DNA of 49,220 bases. Source: Pseudomonadota bacterium (GTDB lineage: Bacteria > Pseudomonadota > Gammaproteobacteria > Pseudomonadales > Moraxellaceae). The DNA lies in contig JAJXWR010000009.1 of NCBI GenBank assembly GCA_021781515.1, forward strand, positions 1 through 49,220. Reading direction: 5' to 3'. Position numbers and translations under genes: made by a program. A model generated the notes under the pieces. That model was not told the origin of the DNA and searched no databases. It saw only the letters and a list, made by a program, of their open reading frames with translations. Positions 24,424-31,732 of this stretch are shown here, piece by piece (position 1 is the first letter of the stretch; each line of letters starts with the position of its first letter).

Positions 24424-25275
24424 TCAGGTGTGTCCCATCAACAGTAGTGCCTGACCTTGTCCCGGGGTGGCCAGAAAATAGAGATAACCGTTGTAGACCA
24501 GTGCATAGACTGAGTTAGAGGCAACGGCAAGATTGGAATTGCAGGTGGGGGGGAATGGGGCTGCTGGGCTATAGGTTCCCTGAAATACGCCACCAGAAAG
24601 TACTTGCAGTGTCCCCTGACCACAGACAGATCCTTCAATGATCTGGAAGGTGTTCTGCGTGGCGTTTGCAGCATTGATTGTCATGACGGCACTGAATGTG
24701 TTGGTCGTTGCATTGGGCCCATCCCATACATTCCAGGTGCCTTGTAATTCCGTCAGCGGGGGCAATGAATCGGTGCCAATATCAAAGTTCAGACTCATGC
24801 TTGTGATGCTGAGGGTTGGGGTGCTTAAGTCTGTGCTGTACCCTTGAAAAAAACTGTCATTTTGAAAAGTACCGTCGAGTTGGCCAACACTCGTTCCTGG
24901 TGTGTAGCTGTTCGAGCTGATACCGGCATCGTATTCAAGAATTGAGCCATTGAAAGTTGATGAACTGGTTGCGGTCATGCTGCCAATCAGGGCTCCAAGT
25001 TCGCCTGATACTGCGTCTGAAAAGAACATGACAATGCCCTGGTTGCCAGCGCTGGCGGCAAATCCAGCTAGGACAACGGTCAGATTAACATTCGGGGTAA
25101 TGTTGGATCGTGTCCCGCTGCCCCCATAAACACCGCTCATCAGACCATTGACGCCAATGGAACTGCCCGCTGATGTTGAACTGCCGGTTGTATTGGCGGT
25201 ACTAAGTCCTGAGCCACAGCCACAAAGCAAACTGCTCAACAGGATGAGATTACAGATAAGAGGGATGCTGCGCAT
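24424..25275 (-). CDS. Small Ser/Thr-rich lipoprotein
   Basis: The 283-residue product has a lipoprotein signal (MRSIPLICNLILLSSLLCGC, lipobox LLCGC with Cys20), then a Ser/Thr/Gly linker and a beta-rich body. Tandem similarities such as QLDGTFQNDSFF, ELQGTWNVWDG and FQGTYS suggest a repeated strand motif of the 'xGTWxx' kind seen in small beta-barrel lipoproteins. Two cysteines lie near the C-terminus. I recognise no catalytic motif. GAAGGA sits 7 nt before the ATG. The promoter region holds the AACGAATAAG repeats described separately. Confidence 0.78.
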   Translation of the reverse strand: MRSIPLICNLILLSSLLCGCGSGLSTANTTGSSTSAGSSIGVNGLMSGVYGGSGTRSNITPNVNLTVVLAGFAASAGNQGIVMFFSDAVSGELGALIGSMTATSSSTFNGSILEYDAGISSNSYTPGTSVGQLDGTFQNDSFFQGYSTDLSTPTLSITSMSLNFDIGTDSLPPLTELQGTWNVWDGPNATTNTFSAVMTINAANATQNTFQIIEGSVCGQGTLQVLSGGVFQGTYSPAAPFPPTCNSNLAVASNSVYALVYNGYLYFLATPGQGQALLLMGHT

Positions 25276-25313
25276 GAGGGATCCTTCGGGTGTTTGGACG
25301 GTTCGCCGAGGAT

Positions 25314-25363
25314 AACGAATAAGGATTAACTGTGCAACGAATAAGGATTAATTCTTATTCGTT
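25314..25363. repeat. AACGAATAAG repeat cluster in a promoter
   Basis: Two direct copies of AACGAATAAGGATTAA (25314-25329 and 25336-25351) are 6 bp apart. The second copy forms, with CTTATTCGTT at 25354-25363, a perfect inverted repeat with 10-bp arms and an 8-bp centre. Three half-sites thus lie 39-88 bp upstream of the lipoprotein start, consistent with a cooperative operator. Confidence 0.6.
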
Positions 25364-25416
25364 AGTGACAAGCCGCCGAAGAAGAAACCGCACCGAGTGC
25401 CCGTCAAGCAGCCATC

Positions 25417-25463
25417 TGACCAAAGTGTGAGCGCAAGCCCCTGGCTTTAGCCATGGGGTGAGC
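25417..25463 (+). mobile_element. IS200/IS605-like terminal hairpin
   Basis: This 47-bp segment contains the palindrome CCCCTGGCTTTAGCCATGGGG and matches, inverted, 46 of 47 bases at 169-215. It lies 51 bp upstream of a tnpA-like start, so it is probably the left end of the decayed element that follows. A right end left by a separate element is also possible, because similar hairpins close the tnpB side of many such elements. Confidence 0.6.
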
Positions 25464-25514
25464 GAATGCAGTTTACGTATTTATTTTGTAATAATAATCA
25501 GGTATAATTCAACT

Positions 25515-25655
25515 ATGTACAAGAATGCTGTTCCATACAAATCGAACGGTAATGTCACCTGTTCCTGCAAATACCCTGTGGTTTGCGATGCCGCCGAGAA
25601 GTACATCTCTGATCAATGGCCAAACCCCAAAAAAACCGGTTCAATCGCTGAATGA
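25515..25655 (+). pseudogene. Relic of an IS200/IS605 TnpA (Y1/HUH transposase)
   Basis: The start MYKNAVPYKSNGNVTCSCKY resembles the beginning of IS200/IS605 TnpA proteins (pattern YxSNxNVxYSCKYHVV). The HUH motif is absent, because after 20-odd residues the frame jumps to DAAEKYISDQ, which resembles a TnpA C-terminus. A large internal deletion, about 100 codons, is therefore inferred. It cannot encode an active transposase. Confidence 0.55.
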
Positions 25656-25668
25656 GTGTATGGGCTAA

Positions 25669-25973
25669 AGATGTTCTTGTCGAGGCGCTACACTCTGTAG
25701 GTGTGAGCAGCGTATCGCTGCGTGTCCTGTCAATGCGGTGTATACATCGCCAATGGACTCGACCAACGGTTTGCTGGAAGATAGTTGCAAAGTCGATAAG
25801 TTTTACCGTGCAAACGGGGACGTTCTCCAAGCCGACCATAACGCTGTTTGGACGTGTTGGTGCGATTAGACGACTGCGAGATTTCTCGCTTCACTCCCTA
25901 CAAGCCCTACGAGGAAGTGCGTCGAATTCTGCTGGCACTTTTTTCGGCGCAACTTAAGCGTCAAGGGGCTTGA
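25669..25973 (+). pseudogene. Relic of an IS605-family TnpB C-terminus
   Basis: Reading across one frameshift (between 25845 and 25866) gives the TnpB C-terminal pattern: VNAVYTSPMDS, then DKFYRANGDVLQADHNA, then DVLVRLDDCEISRFTPYK and EEVRRILLALFSAQLKRQG to a TGA at 25971-25973. The DHNA segment matches the third RuvC aspartate region. The zinc-ribbon cysteines and the N-terminal two thirds are missing. This is a dead remnant of the RNA-guided nuclease gene that accompanies IS200/IS605 elements. Confidence 0.7.
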
Positions 25974-26067
25974 GTTGGGTGCGCAAGTACGTCAACCAAG
26001 TGCGGATAAATCCTATACACAATTTTTTGCATGTTTTTAGGAATAAACAGGGATAACACAAATTAAC

Positions 26068-28737
26068 ATGACACAATCCCATGCGCTCAACGAGGCGCTG
26101 CAACAACCGAATGGCGCACGGTTTTATCGTTGCGCACTTCAGGTCAACACTTTCGCATATCATGGCCGCCATGCCAAGCAATCCATTTTTCAAAATGAGG
26201 TGGATTACAATGCCGCAATCATTGAGGTTTGTCATGCCAACAGCATCGAAGCCATTGCCGTTACTGACCACTATCGAGTCAGCGACTCATGGGGTTTGAT
26301 AAAGGCTGCTCGTGCTGCGGATATATTCGTCTTCGGTGGTTTTGAGGCGACATCCAGTGATGGTGTTCATTTCCTGTGTCTCTACGACCCCGATAAAGAT
26401 AGTTGCCTGGAACGTTTTATCGGTGAATTTGGAGTGCGCGATCATCTGGCGTTGTCACCGATCGGAGATAAAAACTGTCTTGAGCTGCTGAAATGTGTCC
26501 ACGAACAGCGGGGCATTGCGATCGCTGCCCATGTGGCCGCCAAGAATGGCTTATTGATCTCACTGGAGGGGCAGCCACGTATGAATGCGTGGAAGTCTCC
26601 TGATCTGTACGCCTGCGCATTGCCAGGGCCAGTTGCCGACGCCCCGCAAAATGTGTGCGCTATCCTGGATAACAGAGACGCTACGCATAAACGCAAACGG
26701 CGTGTTGCTGTTATCAATGCGTCCGATGCGAACCCCACGGATTTGGCTGAGCCACGGTCAAGCTGCTTCATTAAAATGTCGGCTTTGTCAGTTGAAGGCC
26801 TGCGGCAGGCGTTTCTTGACCCAGAGTCTCGAATACGTTTACATAGCGATCCGAGACCTGAGCCACATGCCGAGTTCATCGCCATGGCCTGGGATGGTGG
26901 CTTCCTTGATGGAATACGACTGCGTTTTAACGGCAACCTGAATGTGCTGGTTGGTGGCCGGGGAACCGGGAAATCGACCATCATCGAGAGTCTGCGCTAT
27001 GTGCTGGCGATGGACCCCATCGGAGAAGAGGCAAACAATGCCCATCAGGGCGTTGTGAAATACGTATTGAAGAGTGGCACCAAAATTTCGCTGCTCGTAC
27101 GATCGCATCATCCCGTCAGGCAGGATTACACCATCGAACGGACGATACCCAACCCGCCTGTTGTCAGGGATGAACTTGGCAACCTTCTCAACCTCTCACC
27201 CCTTGATGTAGTACCGGGCGTCGAGATTTTCGGCCAACACGAAATAGCGGAACTGACCAAGAGTCGTGAGAAGATGACGTTTTTACTGGAGCGGTTTGTT
27301 GAGCGTGATCCGAATGCCAGTGCTCAGAAAGCAAAATTGCGCATGGAACTGGAACGGTCGCACAGCCGGATTGCTGATGTGCAACGAGAAATCAAGATGA
27401 TCGAGGAGCGCCTTAGCCTGTTGCCGAGCCTGGAAGAAACGCAGAAGCAGTTCCAGGCGGCTGGCCTTGAAGAACGGCTGAAGGCGAAGAGCCTACTGGT
27501 GCGGGAAGAGCGAATTTTGGTGACTATCAAGGAAAGGTTGACCCCGGTTTCGACGTTGAGTCAGGAACTGGTCGGGCTTTTGCCAATTGACACGGCTTTC
27601 CTGTCTGCCAAGGCGTTGCAAGGCCTCCCGAACAGTGCGATGCTGATTGAGGGGGCCGCTATTCTCGATCAGGTAACTGCGAAACTTCAAGCAATTGTTC
27701 GGCAGATTGAGCAGACGCTTGCCACGTCCAATACGGACCTGTTGGCCTTGCGCAGCCGTTGGGATGATCGGAAGCAAGCAGTAGAATCTACCTATCAGGC
27801 TCTTTTGCGCGAGCTTCAGAAATCCAGGATTGACGGCGAGGAGTTCATCCGTTTGCGCCGGCAAATTGAGGAATTGCGGCCGCTCCGGGATAAAATGGAA
27901 GCCCTTGCCCGTGAATTGGCCGCCTACCAGCAAAATCGGCGTAACTTGCTTGATGAGTGGTCCACCCTTCAATCTGTCGAGTACCACGCTTTGGAGAAGG
28001 CGGCCAAGCGGGTCTCCAGGAAACTAGGGGGGCGGGTACGGGCTATGGTCACGATGGGGGGGAATCGTGAGCCTCTCGAAAAGTTTCTGCGTGATGAAAT
28101 TGGTGGCAATCTTGCGGCGCTGCTGGAGCGTTTGCAAAGCCGTAACATCTTGTCGCTGTTGGACTTTGCGCAATGCTGTCGCGAGGGTAAAGATTCGCTT
28201 GTCAGCAACTACAGCCTCCCGCCCGCTGCGGCAGAGCGTCTAGCCCAAGCGACTCCCGATGTTTTCATGAGAATGGAAGAGTTGGAACTGCCGACAACGA
28301 CCAAGGTCGAGCTGAACATATCGTCCGAAGGCGAACCGGAAACGTGGCAAACAATTGAAGCCCTCTCGACCGGTCAAAAGGCAACAGCCGTGCTCTTGTT
28401 GCTGCTGTTGGAGTCAGAAGCCCCTCTCGTCGTAGATCAGCCCGAGGACGATCTCGACAACCGTTTTATCACGGAAGGCGTTGTGCCAACGATGAAGGAT
28501 GAAAAACGTAAACGACAGTTCCTCTTCTCGACGCACAATGCCAACATCCCAGTCCTTGGCGACGCCGAACTGATTATCGGTCTTTCGACAAAAGTTCAGA
28601 ATGAAACTGTTCAAGGGTGCATCAACGAATGGCATATAGGTTCGATTGATATAGAACCCGTATGCGAGATGGTCGAGGAAATTCTTGAGGGCGGCCAGGC
28701 CGCTTTTGAAATGCGTCGCCAAAAATATGGATTTTAA
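26068..28737 (+). CDS. PHP-domain plus SMC/ABC-type ATPase protein (TrlF-like)
   Basis: The 889-residue protein fuses a PHP-fold phosphoesterase-like domain (about 20-260) to an SMC/RecF-like ATPase. PHP features visible are VTDH (Asp67, His68), Glu93, His101, AAH (His155) and Asp220, but the first HxH is HGRH (32-35) and the final SDAH is SDAN, so the metal site is altered. The ATPase has Walker A GGRGTGKST (296-304), a coiled-coil middle (about 420-640), signature ALSTGQKA (765-772) and Walker B VVDQPEDDLDN with Asp790. I recall similar proteins annotated as TrlF-family ATPases, with no settled function. Such SMC-nuclease fusions are typical of anti-phage systems. The stop overlaps the next ATG (TAATG). 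The ATG at 26068 has only a weak, distant ribosome site (AGGGA). Confidence 0.85.
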   Translation: MTQSHALNEALQQPNGARFYRCALQVNTFAYHGRHAKQSIFQNEVDYNAAIIEVCHANSIEAIAVTDHYRVSDSWGLIKAARAADIFVFGGFEATSSDGVHFLCLYDPDKDSCLERFIGEFGVRDHLALSPIGDKNCLELLKCVHEQRGIAIAAHVAAKNGLLISLEGQPRMNAWKSPDLYACALPGPVADAPQNVCAILDNRDATHKRKRRVAVINASDANPTDLAEPRSSCFIKMSALSVEGLRQAFLDPESRIRLHSDPRPEPHAEFIAMAWDGGFLDGIRLRFNGNLNVLVGGRGTGKSTIIESLRYVLAMDPIGEEANNAHQGVVKYVLKSGTKISLLVRSHHPVRQDYTIERTIPNPPVVRDELGNLLNLSPLDVVPGVEIFGQHEIAELTKSREKMTFLLERFVERDPNASAQKAKLRMELERSHSRIADVQREIKMIEERLSLLPSLEETQKQFQAAGLEERLKAKSLLVREERILVTIKERLTPVSTLSQELVGLLPIDTAFLSAKALQGLPNSAMLIEGAAILDQVTAKLQAIVRQIEQTLATSNTDLLALRSRWDDRKQAVESTYQALLRELQKSRIDGEEFIRLRRQIEELRPLRDKMEALARELAAYQQNRRNLLDEWSTLQSVEYHALEKAAKRVSRKLGGRVRAMVTMGGNREPLEKFLRDEIGGNLAALLERLQSRNILSLLDFAQCCREGKDSLVSNYSLPPAAAERLAQATPDVFMRMEELELPTTTKVELNISSEGEPETWQTIEALSTGQKATAVLLLLLLESEAPLVVDQPEDDLDNRFITEGVVPTMKDEKRKRQFLFSTHNANIPVLGDAELIIGLSTKVQNETVQGCINEWHIGSIDIEPVCEMVEEILEGGQAAFEMRRQKYGF

Positions 28738-29951
28738 TGATGACCATGACCCATACCGAATTGCTTGAAATTATTCGTAACCTCGAAAATTCTGGCGTTG
28801 AATTCAAGCGCGATGATATCCAGAACCATGACTTGGCGAAAGAACTCGTTGCCTTTGCCAACCTTGAAGGAGGGGTCGTCCTGTTGGGTGTGGAGGACGA
28901 TGGGAGTATCAGTGGCATTACACGGCACCGCCTTGAGGAATGGGTTATGACCGCCTGCCGGGATAAAATACGACCTGGGCTGATTCCATTCTATGAGCAG
29001 ATCAAAGACGTTGAACCCGGCAAGGACGTTGTTATTGTGCGAGTTTCACGTGGCTTTGATGTTCACACCCTGTGGCACAACAACAAGAATGCTTATTTTA
29101 TTCGGGTTGGAAGCCAGAGCCGCGAGCCAACACCGGAGGAACTCGGCCGGTTTTTTCAGCAGCGTGGCAGCTTTCGCACCGAGCTGCGGCCTGTGTCTGG
29201 AGCCACTTTGGCTGACCTGGACATGCGGCGTCTATCGAATTATTTTGCACACGTCAGGGAGCAAGACGCACCGGATATTAATGATGAATCCGCATGGAAG
29301 AACCTGCTGTTTAATACGGAGATTATGGTGGAGGACGGTATCACTGTATCGGGTGTTCTTCTGTTCGGTAAAACGCCCAATCGATTTTTGCCACAAGCCG
29401 GTATCGATGCCGTCGCATATCCGGGCGTAGAAAAGGATTATGCAGCCCGTGAAAGAGCCGCATTGCGGGGGGCTATGGCACCATTGCTAAATATTGCCGG
29501 TGAGGTCGTTGAGGCGGGTCTTGTGGAACAAGCCATGGCATTCGTGCAACGCAACACGTCGATTGGCGGGCTGCTCAAGGAAGGTGGTGTGCGTCGCGAG
29601 AACCGGCCGGCCTACCCCGTCGAGGCGGTGCGTGAGGCAATCGTTAACGCACTGGTGCATCGAGATTACTTGCTTTCCAGCACTGATATTGAGCTTTCGA
29701 TCTATGAGGACCGGTTAGAAATTACTTCTCCGGGCCGATTGCCTAACGGTATTACACCGACACGAATGCTGACTGGCTGCCGAGCCGCACGCAATCAATT
29801 GCTCAAAGACATTATGCGCGACTACGGATACCTTGAACATTCCGGCATGGGTGTTCCTCGTAAAATTGTTAAATGTATGCGAGAAAACAATGGAACTGAG
29901 CCAGCACTCATCGAGGATGAAGAACGTTTCATTGTTCGACTGCTCCGGTGA
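28737..29951 (+). CDS. AlbA_2 (Schlafen-type) plus GHKL-ATPase protein
   Basis: The 404-residue protein begins with an AlbA_2/Schlafen-type domain (about 10-140: SGVEFKRDD, ELVAFANLEGGVVLLGVEDDG). A middle region and a C-terminal HATPase_c_4 (GHKL) domain follow, with the N-box EAIVNALVHRDY and later SGMGVPRKI. Relatives are called divergent AAA_4 or RecG-like regulators. Schlafen-type AlbA_2 domains bind or cleave nucleic acids. The winged-helix tail common in this family is absent. ATGs at 28737, 28740 and 28746 are all usable. The first overlaps the upstream stop. Tight overlap argues that both proteins act together. Confidence 0.85.
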   Translation: MMTMTHTELLEIIRNLENSGVEFKRDDIQNHDLAKELVAFANLEGGVVLLGVEDDGSISGITRHRLEEWVMTACRDKIRPGLIPFYEQIKDVEPGKDVVIVRVSRGFDVHTLWHNNKNAYFIRVGSQSREPTPEELGRFFQQRGSFRTELRPVSGATLADLDMRRLSNYFAHVREQDAPDINDESAWKNLLFNTEIMVEDGITVSGVLLFGKTPNRFLPQAGIDAVAYPGVEKDYAARERAALRGAMAPLLNIAGEVVEAGLVEQAMAFVQRNTSIGGLLKEGGVRRENRPAYPVEAVREAIVNALVHRDYLLSSTDIELSIYEDRLEITSPGRLPNGITPTRMLTGCRAARNQLLKDIMRDYGYLEHSGMGVPRKIVKCMRENNGTEPALIEDEERFIVRLLR

Positions 29952-30176
29952 ACCGGGTGCGTGAAGTGCTATCTTTGCTGTAGTGAAAACAACCGGCATG
30001 ACCAGAAAACAGGATCGGTTAAAATCCAATAGGTGTAACCGCTGATCCAGCATTGCGGCGGTTAATGCCATGTCAAGTGTGGTTGCCATAAATGAATTGC
30101 CACAACTCTCCTACAGATTCAAGCCAATGGACTATGCTAGTCTCTTCATGGATGAAGTCGTGCAGGAATTGTAGTA

Positions 30177-31331
30177 ATGGACTTTGAGTGGGTATCAACC
30201 ACTGGACGATTGCGAACGTTGTCACAGCAACTGGCCTCCAGAAGTCTTTTGGCGGTTGATACTGAATTTATCCGTATGGATACTTTTTATCCTATTCCGG
30301 GATTATTACAACTGGCGGATCAGGAACAGGCGTGGTTGATTGACCCACTGGCGTTGCCTCGTCCACATGAACTGGCCCGCTTGTTTTATGCAGAGACCTG
30401 TACCAAGGTCATACATGCCTGTTTTGAAGATCTGGAGGTCATCGAGATTCTGACCCGGTTACGCTGTCGGAGTGTGTTTGATACCCAACTGGCGGCATCC
30501 TATCTGAATTATGGACCGCAAGTCGGGTATCAGCGTTTGCTGCATGATGAACTACAGATTGATATCGTTAAGGAAGAATCCCGTTCGGATTGGCTACAGC
30601 GGCCGTTAAGCGCTGAACAGATTGATTATGCGGTCAAGGATGTTGAACATTTGCTACCGTTGTATGAACATTTGCGACAGCGATTGCAAGCTTTGGGGCA
30701 CTGGGATAAAGTGCTGGAAGATAATCGGCTTTTATTGAGTGAACGTCAGGAAATCAATGACCCACACTTGTTATACAGTCAGATTCCTAATGCGTGGAAG
30801 TTGAACCGTTCTTCTTTGAATGTACTGAGGGCGCTGTGTCTCTGGCGTGAACAGGAAGCCATGCAGCGGGACTTGCCGCGTAATTTTTTGTTACGTAGTA
30901 CGAGCCTGCTGCCATTGGCGCATGCATTACCCTCCACCAAGTCACAATTGGCGGCCATAGAAGGAGTGACTCCACGAATCTTGCGTCGGGAAGGGGATGC
31001 AATCTTGAAGGTGATTCGCACGGCGGCGCATGACGAACCGCAACGATGGCCACCGCTACTGTTGTTTCCCTGGCCACGATCCATTAAAGAAGTTGTGGAG
31101 GGGATGAAAAACGTGGTGCAAAAACAGGCGCAATGGGTGGGTTTACCGGTGGATGTATTAATTAAAAAACGGCACTATGAAGAAATGCTGGAATTTCTGC
31201 TTGGCGTACGCCAACCATCTGAACGATGGTTAGGTTGGCGCAAAGAAGTGGTCTATAATCCGCTTATGGCGTGGTTAGCACCACAACGCCATGAATTGAT
31301 GCAATGGCTGCAGTCGCGACAGCGTCAGTGA
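30177..31331 (+). CDS. rnd: Ribonuclease D
   Basis: The 384-residue protein has a DEDD 3'-5' exonuclease domain with DTEF (Asp28, Glu30), HACFEDLEVI (second Asp) and YAVKDVEHLLPLY (final Tyr/Asp), then HRDC-type helical domains (about 205-290 and beyond). Length agrees with E. coli RNase D (375). It trims tRNA precursors and other small RNAs in the cytoplasm. AGGA lies 9 nt before the ATG. It marks the return to core genome after the accessory module, 225 bp downstream. Confidence 0.93.
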   Translation: MDFEWVSTTGRLRTLSQQLASRSLLAVDTEFIRMDTFYPIPGLLQLADQEQAWLIDPLALPRPHELARLFYAETCTKVIHACFEDLEVIEILTRLRCRSVFDTQLAASYLNYGPQVGYQRLLHDELQIDIVKEESRSDWLQRPLSAEQIDYAVKDVEHLLPLYEHLRQRLQALGHWDKVLEDNRLLLSERQEINDPHLLYSQIPNAWKLNRSSLNVLRALCLWREQEAMQRDLPRNFLLRSTSLLPLAHALPSTKSQLAAIEGVTPRILRREGDAILKVIRTAAHDEPQRWPPLLLFPWPRSIKEVVEGMKNVVQKQAQWVGLPVDVLIKKRHYEEMLEFLLGVRQPSERWLGWRKEVVYNPLMAWLAPQRHELMQWLQSRQRQ

Positions 31332-31371
31332 GGCTTGCAGTGAATTTAAATTCCAGGCGAATAGAACGATT

Positions 31372-31722
31372 ATGACTTCAACCGGACTGATCACGGCGTT
31401 GCTGATTTATCTGGCATCCAGTTTGCTGATACTTCTGGTGTGTGATGCCTTGTTACGGCGATGGTGGATGGGTGGGCGAAAGTTCTGTATGTTGCTGCTC
31501 TGCGCTCTGTTACTGACACCTGGCCCCTCGAACGACTCTTTTACGCTGTACTCACCAGCGATTATTGGCATTCTTTTTAATCTGCTGGCACACACCTGGA
31601 TCGGTGTCTTACGTTCGCTGGCACCGCTGTGTCTGATGTTTTCTGTTCTCAGTCTGTTTGCTGGTTTAAGCCGTTCCAGAAATGAGCCTAAGAATTCAGC
31701 GGTCACTGCTTTTCGTGAGTAA
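31372..31722 (+). CDS. Small membrane protein upstream of a vWA gene
   Basis: The 116-residue product has three predicted membrane helices (ALLIYLASSLLILLVCDALL, FCMLLLCALLLTPG, and SLAPLCLMFSVLSLFAGL) and a short polar C-terminus. I recognise no family. The gene ends 10 nt before the likely start of the vWA gene and follows rnd by 40 nt, so a three-gene transcript is likely. Its position suggests a membrane partner for the vWA protein. Confidence 0.65.
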   Translation: MTSTGLITALLIYLASSLLILLVCDALLRRWWMGGRKFCMLLLCALLLTPGPSNDSFTLYSPAIIGILFNLLAHTWIGVLRSLAPLCLMFSVLSLFAGLSRSRNEPKNSAVTAFRE

Positions 31723-31732
31723 CCATCGTCCA

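Noticed and set aside
24100-24447. 115-codon plus-strand frame
   Set aside because: It runs antisense into the lipoprotein gene and has no ribosome site or protein-like pattern.
25652-25957. 101-codon plus-strand frame in the IS relic
   Set aside because: It is out of frame with the convincing TnpB C-terminal residues, so it is a shadow of the decayed tnpB.
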